Source: Pomacea canaliculata (taxonomy: Eukaryota; Mollusca; Gastropoda; Architaenioglossa; Ampullariidae). From it: 64,000 nt of DNA. Under the pieces are notes generated by a model. It searched no databases. It was not told the origin of the DNA and worked only from the letters and a program-made list of their open reading frames with translations. The first letter of the stretch is position 1. Every line of letters begins with the position of its first letter. Shown in pieces: positions 24,639 through 36,000 of the stretch. Where the stretch lies: positions 9,291,525 through 9,355,524 of the forward strand of contig NC_037593.1 of the NCBI RefSeq assembly GCF_003073045.1. The letters are read 5' to 3'. The translations under genes were made by a program, and so were the position numbers.

Positions 24639-26540
24639 ATGAACGCTCCACCTACGTTTGAATCATTTCTTCTTTTTGAGGGTGAAAAAAAGTAAGTAGA
24701 CGCAGACATAAGTTTGTTGAAGGAATAAGACAATGCGAATTTTTACAATAGTTTAAATAATGGAAGAAGTGATTTGGGGTAATTGGATAAGTGTTGATGT
24801 GAGATGTAACGCCAGTCACTATTTTTGTATTACTAGCCAGTACTAAGTTGCTAGCTATTACCAAGCCACTGTGAGAAGTACATCAGCCAACTGATAGTGC
24901 TTAAGCAATAAATAAAGAGATACAGGCTGAAAGTGATTATTTTCTGTCGAAATGGAAACATTGACGTGCAAGATAAGTTTTAGTATAAATGTTTATTTTT
25001 AAATCGCTTTTCAACATCTCTTTTTGCGTTCACAGAATAACTATAGAAAAAGATACCAAGGTGCCAAATGCGGCGGTTTTCACAGTCAACAAAGAGGATC
25101 ACACCCTCGGGAATATGATCACAACGTAGGTGTACATAGAAAAAAGACAATTAGGAAATTGTGCCCTATTTTGAATACTTTGTTAATTAATACATTCGTT
25201 TACATAACATTAATATTAAAAATGGTTAGTACCAGAAATAAGGACTAGATTAGGGTTTGATTAGAGTTTGGGTTAGGTTTAGTGTTCAGGTTAGGATTAG
25301 AATTATAGTTTTTTATTTCATGACATCGATAACAACCTACATTAATGTGTAGTGGGCCCTCTAAAGTTTGTTCTATTTTTTTTTAATATTAAGTTTTTAA
25401 AAAATTTGGAACAAATTTGATATTAGACCATTATTACAAAGGAGAAATGCTCTACCACAATTTGTTGCAAAAGGCCTGGTCAATTTTTTTTTTTTTAAGT
25501 TTAGATTATATTTTAAAAAGCCAATATCTGTAACTCAGATGGCAAAGTAACAGGAAGTTGATACATTAATATCACTGACACAACATCCACTTACAGGCAG
25601 TTGCTGAAAGATCCACAGGTGCTTTTTGCTGGGTATAAAGTACCACACCCACTGGAACACAAATTTGTCCTAAGGATACAGACAACACCAGATTACAGCC
25701 CACAGGAGGCATTTACAAATGCAATTACAGACCTTATCAGTGAGGTTTCTCTCATGGAAGAGAGATTTAAGGTAAAAAGAACAGGGATTCTATCTCTTAC
25801 TTTTTAAACTTTGGTAATATATGTATACAAGCAGTCCTCGACTTATGACGTTCCATTCCTATGTCGCATTGTAAACCGATTTTCGCTGTAAGTCGGAACA
25901 TACGTACATACTATACGTAAATAACATACTGTAAGCACTTATCCTATCCTAACACCTTGCTAAAACAGTAATTATCAAAAAACACATATAAAATAAAAAT
26001 AAATTTTATATAAATATAAAATACACAAAGTTCAGTTTACGACTCAAAACCACTGAAGTCGAAAAAATGCTTTATACAATAAATGGGAGATGTGTCATAA
26101 CTACGAAACATTGTAACTCAGGACTGACATAACTGAGGACTGCCTGTATGTAATGTTATAAAAGTTGATGGGTAATGAAATCCTTGAGATTATTTTACAA
26201 ATGTGTTTCTGATCATTTCTGTTGTAATTATCAACTTTACTTGGCATATAGCATAGATGCAGTGCTTGTTTTTTGATTTTCTTAAATATTTCATCATTTC
26301 ATCTTTTATCTTGGAAGTAATTAATGTTTTATTACTAAAAACAGAAATTGTGAATATCTCTGTAGAGGGGATTTCACCTTGAGAACTGTTACACAGCATT
26401 ACAACTTGTGAGCACCTGCCCCTATTTAGATATTTTGTACAGCATTCACAGATAAATGAACAACACTGTGATACTTAAGGGAAATGTTCACAATTTTTCA
26501 ACAGGATGCTGTAAAAGAACGACAAGAGGGAGAGATTTAA
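24639..26540 (+). CDS. POLR2J: RNA polymerase II subunit RPB11
   Basis: Four exons: 24639-24691, 25036-25125, 25597-25771 and 26505-26540, all with GT-AG introns, giving 117 amino acids, the same length as human RPB11. The protein starts [18 protein letters not shown], continues with [39 protein letters not shown] and [20 protein letters not shown], and ends [14 protein letters not shown]. This is nearly identical to vertebrate RPB11. RPB11 dimerises with RPB3 through its alpha-like fold, a core assembly step of Pol II in the nucleus. The Tigger-derived MITE sits in intron 3 and degenerate TTAGGG-like DNA in intron 2. Possible poly(A) signal AATAAA near 26752. Nothing suggests a pseudogene. 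Confidence 0.97.
25246..25310. repeat. Degenerate telomere-like GTTTAGG/TTAGGG tract
   Basis: A run of TTAGGGTTTG, GAGTTTGGGTTAGGTTTAG and GGTTAGGATTAG variants, in intron 2 of POLR2J. It is too irregular to call a true interstitial telomere and may be a simple-repeat expansion. Confidence 0.4.
25828..26146. mobile_element. Tigger-related MITE, TA target site
   Basis: Left end CAAGCAGTCCTCGACTTATG; right end reverse-complemented CAGGCAGTCCTCAGTTATG. Both ends are flanked by TA (25826-25827, 26147-26148). The interior is AT-rich and non-coding. Its ends resemble those of the Tigger at 1-167 (CAGGTAGTCCTCGGGTTACG), so it is likely an internally deleted relative moved by such a transposase. Located in intron 3 of POLR2J. 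Confidence 0.8.
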
Positions 26541-29500
26541 GCAGTGAACAGTCTGGTGCAACAAGATGCACGCAACTCCTGTATGATGCTGCAATTCTTT
26601 TGGATTTTGACTGCCCATGAGACACCATTAGGCCAAGCAAGCTTCATTACTGGCAGTGAAAAGGGATGGGCATCAGTGGCCTTTTAAACGTGTTCATAAC
26701 TGACAAAGCCATCGACACACCTAGCTTTGCACTGACAAGGTGGACATGATTAATAAATGTGTCAGGAAGTAAATCTTACTTTAATGGCTTAACTTCCACT
26801 GTCTGATAGAAAAGATTGGTTCAGCCCAGGAAAGAGGTGTTGGTATTTGTCAGGACAGAGGAAAGCAATTAGCAAAGCATGACTGGTGGGATAGCCAGCA
26901 CCTGATGTGCTTCTCACCTCTACTGGCTCGAATCATTCTTTCCAATCGTAAGATAGGAGTTTGTCCTTTCAGCATCTTCTTTTCACCAGTTGGCAGCATC
27001 ACAAAGCTGACTCGCAAGGGCAAGAGCATTTGACTTTTTCCTAAACTATCCTGCATGGGTGAATACATTTCTTGCACTTTTGGTGCAGTTGTTTATAGTA
27101 TCCAAAACTGTATTTGTACATATTTACAAGTTTGTGAAAAGCATTTTGGCAATATAAACCATTTATAATCATGCAACGGCTTATTGCATTATCTTTTAGT
27201 GAATCTATGTGAGTCCAAGGCAATCTTTGGCAAGAGCAGAAAGCATCTCAAGTTATAAAGAATGTTTTTAATCTGCATCTGCAAACTGCTGTCCATAAGC
27301 TATAAATTCATAATTTAGTATTTATATACATATATATATATAATATTAAGAACTAAAACAATTATGTTGTGCTTATTTGGGAGTTGTCCTTTTCTATTTA
27401 GAGGTTAATCCTTTAGATGATTTAAAGTTGAGCAAAGTGGGCAATGAAATTCCTGTCTCTCCATCAGAGAACAAATAGTTTTTTATGATGTCTAAATGTG
27501 GACAAAAAGAATTGCTTAGGAAATTACTCCCCAAATGGCAAGATATTTGTATGTTCCTGTTAGCAAGCAGTATTAGGATCACTTTATTATCTGCTACAAA
27601 CCATTTTAAGATGGCTAGCAAGTTTTTGGAATAAGGTGCTCTTACAATGCAGACTTCACGTAGTTTAACACAAGATTTTCATGTTGAATTGATATTTATT
27701 CATATATCTTAAATCATGAGTTCAGGAAAATTCTGCATGCCTGGACAGTGTCTCAGAACCCTAGACAATTTATGAACACTGCTTTCATGGTAGCTTGTTA
27801 TAGAACAAGAGCTGTACATTTGTGGAATGGTACAATTCCGTTGTTTTAAGATAAGGAACCAGGATGCATCATAATTTTAAGTTGTGAGTGTGGTCTGAAC
27901 CAGAGCCAGTTTAAAATAACTTGTGACAATTCGTCCAATTCCTAAATATTTTGAAATGCTGCTATTCTAAGATGGTCCAGCCTTGTGAAGATCATCCACC
28001 AAGATGTACCAAGTTTTAAGAGCAGCATAAAAAAAGGTTAGGGATAGAAACATCAATTATTAAACTTGTTACTGTTCTGAAATGCCACCTCCAGAAGGGT
28101 GAACATTTGAAGGCACAGTAAATAAGTACATTCAACAGATGGATAGATCCCTGCTGGATTTGCATGTAGCCAACTAGCCTTGATACTTGAACTCAAATGA
28201 TGATACCATCTTAGTATTTAAGGCCATGCCTCATTTTCTTTTGCATTCCTTAACCATCAAAACCGCATGCTTTTTATTTTGAGTTGCTTTAGTTCTTTGA
28301 TTTATGAGGGTCAATCTGTTCAAATTCCATTGTTTATACATTACCTATACATGGTAAGATGACTGCATGGTGGCTTCAGCAAGAATTGTGAATAGGGTCT
28401 ATTCAATAGTTTGATACATCTTTATTGTCTACTGTTCACAACAGATTAAAATTATGGGAGCTCTCATTGAAAAGTCACATCCCACATAGTTACTACTTCA
28501 TGCACTTAAACCCATCCTAGCAATGAATATCAGACACATGCATACTATGTTAAGTGATATTGCAGTTTATTTGATTGATTTGGAAAAAGCCCTTTTCTTG
28601 GCAGTTTCCATCTATGGCTAGAGGGTAGCGTTTGGAAATGATGTAGAAGTGCGAGGATTATTTGATGATGCTGTATAGATCACTTATCTTTGATCTCTCT
28701 CATCAAGCCTTATCTTTGATGGATAGAATACTGAAATACTAAAGATGAGAATGCTTTTGATCAAGATGTGGAACATTGAAGTATAGGGCCACTGGCTCTG
28801 AAATTCCTGTTGCCTTTGTGAGAAGAGGCGCTGGTGGGCTTTCCTGGAAGGGAGGGTTGTTGTCCAGCACAGTGCTGAGGTACAACTTTGCACCTGTTCT
28901 TATTGCCGATAAATAAAGATGTGTGGACAGGCTGATGTTTCTTCAGATGTGTTTACAGGAATTTTTAACGCCAAAGCTGATTTCAGAGAAGGCATTTGCA
29001 TTCAAAAGTGGAATCTGTTTTTGTATTAAATCACTTGAAGCCCATTTCTTGGCAAGGAGGGGGAATGGCATAGTTCTGTCATGAGATTTAAACTTTTCAG
29101 CGGACTAGAATTTGATAAATAGTAATTAAAGTTAATCACCAGCTCAAAACTTGTGCTGTAAATGGCAGCAAGTTCAGGCCTGAAGTACTGTTAATTGGGG
29201 AATTATTCTCTCTGACAAGTTTTTATTTTTAAGTATTCGATATAATCTGCTTTTTAGTGTAGTTCCTTAAATATATTGCAAATGAATTGTGACCAAACAT
29301 TTGGTGGCAGTAAGTGGTAATCTAGATTTGACTACAAGGACAATGAGAATAAAATAGATTATCTTCATGGCTGCTGTGTTATACATCACTTTGCTGGCCT
29401 AACTTTCCTTACACATTTTCAGAAAGGCAGTATACTTAGAACTGAAAGGCAGCTGTGCAGGTAGAACTATGTAAATGCACAAGCTATCACTCACTTTAAA

Positions 29501-29950
29501 TGTCCAAAAAACCAATAAAACAGTACCAATGCTTTTATTGAATAATACATAAATGCCAATAAGAAAATGTTTAACAAGAGGACGTGGGCAAAAAAAACCT
29601 AAACATGTCTAATGCTGGTTGATATCAAATCTACACCTCCCACCACTTCTTTTACCTCAAATTTCTTTTTTCAACTGACCCTTTATTATTCTATTTAGAC
29701 GCAGAATCTTAAATCATTAATGAAAAGAAAAATAGCATGTTAATATAAGTTTATCTAAGATGAAATAAAGCTTAAGTGACACAAGTCTTTTAAAGTATTC
29801 AAGAACCCAACATTTTAGAAATTATGAGCAGAGAAGTGTCTTGACATTGTGACTTTTCTTCTACCCATCTGTATAATAGGAAGGGGCTAGGAAAAAAGCA
29901 AAAATCCATGCACAAAATATAAGAGAGTCTGTCACATGCAGATTAATAAT
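26541..29950. other. Intergenic DNA between POLR2J and SELENOH 3' ends
   Basis: The two genes converge here. The first 200-250 bases are probably the POLR2J 3' UTR. The rest is AT-rich DNA with a short TA microsatellite near 27328-27342 and no recognisable exon, RNA gene or full transposon on either strand. Confidence 0.45.
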
Positions 29951-29954
29951 GCTT

Positions 29955-30015
29955 AATTATTATCCAGACACAAAGTTGAGAAATTTCTTTTCCTTTCCGT
30001 CTTTCATGTCAGCAG
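29955..30015 (-). promoter_or_regulatory. Candidate SECIS element in SELENOH 3' UTR
   Basis: On the minus strand ATGA (30007-30004) is followed, after one base, by the helix strand AGACGGAAAG. Next comes an A-rich apical segment starting GAAAAG, then the opposing strand CTTTGTGTCT, and then G and GAT. The helix has nine pairs (one G-U) and one mismatch. The quartet positions ATGA/GGAT fit the ATGA...GA core, and unpaired AA falls about 12 bases after ATGA, as in eukaryotic SECIS elements. It lies about 330 bases past the SELENOH stop codon, on the correct strand. Found by eye, not by a covariance model. Confidence 0.6.
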
Positions 30016-30339
30016 TTGTTAATTCTGCATGAAACAAAATCACTTTATTTCCTGCAACAACAATTGCATTTGGTGGAAATTAATCTGTAGCACGAACTGT
30101 CATTTAGAAAATACTTTTACTAGGAGCTAAATGTTTGCAATGGAAAATAAGTGCTTTATACCCAATTAATCCCTCCATTTTCCATTTAAGCCTCCATATG
30201 CATGCAGAAAATGTACACTCCTTTTTCTTTCTGAATACGGAACTGAAATTTTGTGAAAAAATAGCAAAATAACTTATGTAAATACAAAAAAAAAAAAAAA
30301 AATTACACCCTCAATATATATGATACCTGATGACTTCCT

Positions 30340-32215
30340 CTATTTCAGGTGCTTTTGCATTTCCATAATGATCACTTCATTTTCTGGAAACTTCAACTTT
30401 CGTGGAGGTCCTTTTTTCAGTCCAGACCACAAAAGCACTTCTGGGTTAAAATAAAACATTTAAATAAAATCTAAATAATGTCAACAAGAAGAAATTATGT
30501 TCTACTATAGTCTTTTAAAAAATATCCATGTCAATAGTGCTCATCATTTAAGCTTTTGAGACTGCCTGCTCAAATTTGTAGGCAAGTTTGCTTCATAGCT
30601 ATTTCTAACACCTTGAGAATAAAACACAGTTAATACATGCATCTTTGGATGAAATCAGAAACTGTATGCCCAAAAGACTCCTTATTTACAGTAGGAAATG
30701 TTTACAATGGCTCAAGAGCTGAAAAGCATTCAGTGGCTATAATTTCTTTTGATTTACATCTGGCACCGTGGCAGAGACCATATACTAACCATTTTCTGAA
30801 CCAGGATTCAGGGTGACCTCAAAACTTCCCCTCCTTGGCAGTTTGGGGTTAAGAGCAAGTCTGACATCTCCAAATTCTTTGCGCAAATCAGCTGACAATG
30901 CCTCTGCTTTGCGCCGAAACACTTGTCATGATTTGCTGAAAGATATAAAAAAATGTTGATATAAATCTTAGTCATAAAATGCATTTCCATGATTATGATT
31001 GGCACAAAAGCAGCATGGGAAAGATGATATAAAAATTTAAGGCAGTTTTGGTTACTATTAACTGGCCATTTCTGCAGTTGTTACTATGTGCATCATCTAT
31101 CACTTGTTTTGTCCTTACTTTTATGTTAAAAAAAAAATTTTTATTAGACAAGTGACACTACACTTGGAATTTGACTTGAAGATGGTTGCCACTAATGACA
31201 TTATTTGTACATCCAAAATATTACGTAAAAAATATCCACACATGCATGCAAATACACAATCTCTCTTCCTCAAGCATACACTACCGACACATTTCAATCA
31301 CCACAGACACCAAAACACACATGTGAGCAGGCACGTATGGATGCTTGCTTGCACATCTGCACTATACATGACAAGAAAAGACATTCAATTATTTGTCCTG
31401 ACGAGCCACAGAAAGACAATATTTGAAATGTGACAGTGTATGGTCTTCCAAAGGTCTCATGATCTCCACAAGTTATCACAGAAAGACAATATTTGAAATG
31501 TGACAGTGTATGGTCTTCCAAAGGTCTCATGATCTCCACAAGTTATGACTAACTGCAATGTAATAATGTATGGAATTCTACAGACAAGTGCATGTATTTG
31601 GGTCTCTTGGGGAAATTTCTAAAATACTATCTCCACAATTTATGTCTTTACATCAATGCCAGTCATGCATTTCAACATTGGACTGCCATTTCTGCTTTGT
31701 GATCATCTGCCTATTCTGACAATTTGATCTACGTTTGATTATTTATCTATTCTGTCCCCGTCCAATGATGGAAATCTGTCTTATCATCTTGGTCTATGAC
31801 TGTCATCAGGCTGAGGAACGACCTGGCTTTCCCATTAACTTCACCGAGTCACAGGAATTTTGTTTGTGTGATGTTTTAGTGAAATGCACTGAAAGCCTGG
31901 CTTTGGCTGGATTATTCACAAATGAATGTAAACATACCAAACCAAAATAGCTTCCAGAAATATGTAAACTTTACTTTAACCACTTGCTACTGTTGGTGTT
32001 TCGCATTGCAAGACTGGTAAGATCTTCGATGGGAAAATTAGTTATGAATACTAAAACCCATACCAAAATTCGATAGAGATGGAAACGGTGCAGCTCTTGT
32101 CTACTTGATGTAAATTCTCTTCTTCTGAATCAATGCACGGCCTCTTTGAAGTGACATCGGATGAAGCATTTTCCACCGTTTTTTCTACAAACCCTCGCTT
32201 GCGTCTCGGTCCCAT
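30340..32215 (-). CDS. SELENOH: Selenoprotein H (UGA-recoded)
   Basis: Three exons: 32215-32064, 30935-30790 and 30440-30340, giving 132 residues. The N-terminus is basic (MGPRRKRGFVEK), fitting nuclear/nucleolar localisation. Strand beta1 (CTVSISIEF) leads to the redox motif Cys51-Lys-Ser-Sec54, in which Sec is encoded by an in-frame TGA at 30928-30926. The codon for Cys51 is split by intron 1. Then follow ADLRKEFGD, NPKLPRRGSFEVTLNPG (human has NPTKPRRGSFEVTL), and EVLLWSGLKKGPPRKLKFPE (human has ELWTGIKKGPPRKLKFPE). Selenoprotein H is a thioredoxin-fold, DNA-binding oxidoreductase tied to redox-responsive transcription and genome maintenance. A SECIS candidate lies downstream. Automatic gene finders would probably truncate or mis-splice it at the TGA. 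Its start is 800 bp from the divergent ACDH-11 gene. Confidence 0.93.
31407..31546. repeat. 70-bp tandem duplication, two identical copies
   Basis: The unit starting CACAGAAAGACAATATTTGA and ending CCACAAGTTAT occurs twice back to back with no difference seen. It lies in intron 1 of SELENOH. Perfect identity points to a recent duplication or an assembly duplication. Confidence 0.9.
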
Positions 32216-33014
32216 TTTTTTCCCGCGAACCAATTGAACAAAAGTAGGATTGGAACAGAAAAAGGACATAAAACCAAATAAAGATTTAAACAATATGAGA
32301 ACAAAATGATTATAAATGTAAACCTAAGGCGCTCGGGTCAATATTAATTTTTATTTTTGTACATGATACTATCATCAAAATCAAAGCATTGTCCCCCAAG
32401 TCATTTTTTTTATAGATTGTACATGAGTTTCTTGGTCAACCCAGAAAATGTCGTTTTGCATTTTTGAGGGAGCTTTTGAATCCTCCGACCAATTGATCCC
32501 ATGATAATGTGTACAGTCAAGTTAAAGACCAACAAAATTTCCACAATTAAAAGTCAATACGCCCTCTGCCCTTTCCCGTTCACTTTTTTTTTTAACCGAC
32601 CTGCCACGCAGGGCATATATACCGCCTTTATCTTTTCGTCTAGGACCGCGGTTCTCAAACGGTGGGGCGCCCTTTCGATACAATTACAAGGGGCTTGGAA
32701 AGATCGTCTACCCCGGGGCCCGTGCTGGCTCTAGGGGCCCAGCGTATTTGTGTCACGTTTCTACATATTTTAAGCCCATGATGTCAAAAGAATACAAGTT
32801 TGTCACATAGCCTGTGCATACATGAAGCAATGATGTCTAGTAGATCTATTAACAATACAGGGATAAAGTACAAGGGGAGACGGCTGTTTAAAAAAGGGAC
32901 GTTACTCAATCTTTGTTATTATCTGACGCGCCCTTTGACCCGTGGGACGAAATTCCTCGAAGATCGAGTGTGCGAAGCCAGTGAAAGTGTGTAGACATTA
33001 ACAGAGTTTTTGTC
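32216..33014. promoter_or_regulatory. Divergent promoter region of SELENOH and ACDH-11
   Basis: About 800 bp separate the two start codons, which face away from each other, so the promoters overlap or adjoin. No TATA box is evident. A fragment near 32645-32740 (GGTTCTCAAACGGTGGGGCG and a GGGGCCC run) resembles the terminus of a hAT transposon and may have contributed to the region. Promoter function is inferred from position alone. Confidence 0.4.
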
Positions 33015-36000
33015 ATGTTCAAATTTCAGCGAATTCTTCGTTGTCAATTCAATGTACGTTTCAAAGCGACTTTTCCAGTAACTAGGTCTGTATCGGCGCA
33101 TGAAGCAGAGTTGGAATTAACAAATAATGTGCATCAGATGCCGCTGCCTTTCTCAAGTGCCAAGGTGGGAAATTTCTCCCAGGAACCTCCACAGCTGGAT
33201 AATCAATATTTACAAGACACGCTGCTACGATCGTTTCTGAAACGACATATTCCTTCAGATGTAAGTAAAGAATCTACAGAAACAAGACTAAAACTGTTAG
33301 TATATATAAGCAAAAACTTATTTTTAATTTAGTACTTTAACCTCCAGCGTCACAAATAACGGTATTTTAACTATAATAATATTATAGTAATCATCATCAT
33401 CATTTTGTGCAGTTTTACAAGAACACATTTATCAGAAGAATTCCCATGAGAATGCATATATGGCCATATGGCTCCTAAATTACCACCCAAAAAAAAGAAA
33501 ATGTCAGATATTTTTTAGAAGAGTTAAATATAAATTAATGTGATTTTTTTTATGAGGTGTTACCAGAGATTGATGCCGACCTCAGCCGATTTGGGCATCG
33601 AGTGGCCACAGACATCTATGATCTACACTTGCGTTGTGAACGTGAGCCCCCCTCAGTAGAACAGACTAATGCCTGGGGCCAGCGGACTGACAGGCTGATC
33701 ACGAGCACAGCCTGGCGCAGCATGCATCACATCTCAGCAGAAGAGGGACTCATTGCACTTGCTTATGAGCGTAAATATGGTGCACACAGGTGGAGTACTT
33801 ACAGTAGCATTGTGAGTTAGACATTAGACAACTTGACTCCTACCAAGATCAAATTGACAACTGCCTAAAGAGGAATCAAACATGAAAAAAACAACTCAAC
33901 AACTGATGACAAAAGTTGACAATAGCCAAACATTGTCAACAAGCTGTGTGGTGTTTGAGAACTGTACATAATTAAAGCAGGTTGAAATTAATGTTTGCAA
34001 TCTAAATTTGTTACTTGATTACACAAAGATCAGCTACCACAAATGGACCACAGCAAGCTCTTAACTTACCTACAGAAGCTGGACATTTCCAACACCTGCA
34101 ACATCGACACACAAACCTTAGAGCATACACTGCTGTAATGTTAATGATTTCAACACCTATTACAGACTTGATCTTAGCCAGAGGACTTAAGTGAGACGAT
34201 CTGGGGACCAGCAGAATCACTGAGGATGACTGCAGAGAAAATAATTTTTGCTGCTATTACATTTTAAAAATACTTTGTCTTTTTTTGTCTTCATTGGGGT
34301 GGTTTGTATCAACTTCTGTCATTGGTTATCAGTTTTACTTTTGGCAATGGTCAATTTGTTTTTTGATTGGGGTCAATGGCAAGGGTAATGTTAAAATGAG
34401 TATAGGTTGAAATGTTGCGAGTCATTGTGTTTTGGTCAAGTTGTCTGATGACCATGTCACTCTTACACCTGACTGCTTTTGTGAGGCAGGCCCACACACC
34501 CTAGACTGTATTCTCCTGTACCTTTGCAGGGCAGACCCACAGACCCCAGAACACATTTTTCTGTCCCGTTCACAATAGTAGAAGACAGGCTTAGCTGTGG
34601 CCTATGGAGCCACTTTGGCTGACAGGCTGTGGAACTGAAAACACATCTGAAGAAAAGCTCAGCCTGTCACCCTAACCCAGCTTATCACGAAGGCGGGATT
34701 TATTTGTAGAGCTTAAAAGGAAATAAACTGTTGTTTCCATTATATGAGATGGTTTCGTCAGGCCACTGGCAATGTCATTTGTTTCAGCATTTATATGTTA
34801 GCATACCATGCTTTCTCAGCATTTATCTAGCCAGGTGCACATCATTTGTGTCTGCAGCCGCCTATACCAGATGGCAAAATTGTATCTGTATGCTCCATCA
34901 TCAGGTCTGTATGGTTGTCCGCTAGCTATGGCAGATGGTGCAGCAAAAATCATAGAGGTATGTGTACAGTGCAGATAACAGGCATTGACTGTAAAGTTAA
35001 TCTCTGCGTAGTTTGTAGCCAGATTAGTCGGTAATGCAATGACAACATTGCCAATTATTGTCTTAATTATGATGACCATAATGTGTTCACTTAGACTCTA
35101 AACATCCCTTAAATGTATTGCTTCTATTTGTGATTAGCTAGATAATAAAAGGATTGGCAAGGCTCCAAAAGCTATGAAACATTTCACTCAGTTTAGACAA
35201 AGCTAACTGTGAAACAGTTTTAGGTGATAAGAAAATAAAACCACATTGAATGCTGTGCAGGACCAAATAAATAATTCCATAATAAAACTAACTTTATAGG
35301 CTGTAACACTCTTAAGCACACCAATAATGTATACTTGTAGGATTTGTGTAACCCATGATGTCATTAATTATTAATAATAATATTGACACATTGGTCTTTT
35401 TCTTTTTTGAAAATGTTCTAAAGCTGCATACATAGTATTCTGTACTTTATCTTGGCTGTCTTCTATAACTTACCATGAAAGGGAGCTGTAGACATTTAGG
35501 GGATGATTTACTACATGTACTACTTTACTACATGTAAAGTCATCAAATATGTCTATTGATGAAGTAAAGCCTTTGTTCATCTGCTACAAACTGGTGCTAG
35601 AAACATAACAACACGGCCATTTTAATCTGTTAAAAACATGAATGTTTCAGAACCTGGATGGCTGTTCTTGGTTGAAGGAAAGAGCCTACACCCGCTTAAC
35701 ATCTCGTAATCCACAGCTTTTCTGGACGTCTGGCCAGTGGATGACAGAAAAACGAGGAGGTTCTGATGTTGGTAGGAAGACGCTTATGAGTTGCTGTTCG
35801 TCACCAGGGGATGGGAGGGGGAAGAGAGGGAGGTAGTGGTTAAGTGAGCATGAATACCTGTATTGCAGTTTGTTATTCTGATCATCTGGCTTTGTACTGT
35901 ACATCTTAATACCTGCAAATATTTCCCTAGTAGATAGTAGATAACAAGTTGTTTCTCTGGGTTAACTGAAAAAAAATTGCTTTGATGCCGCTTGGAGCAT

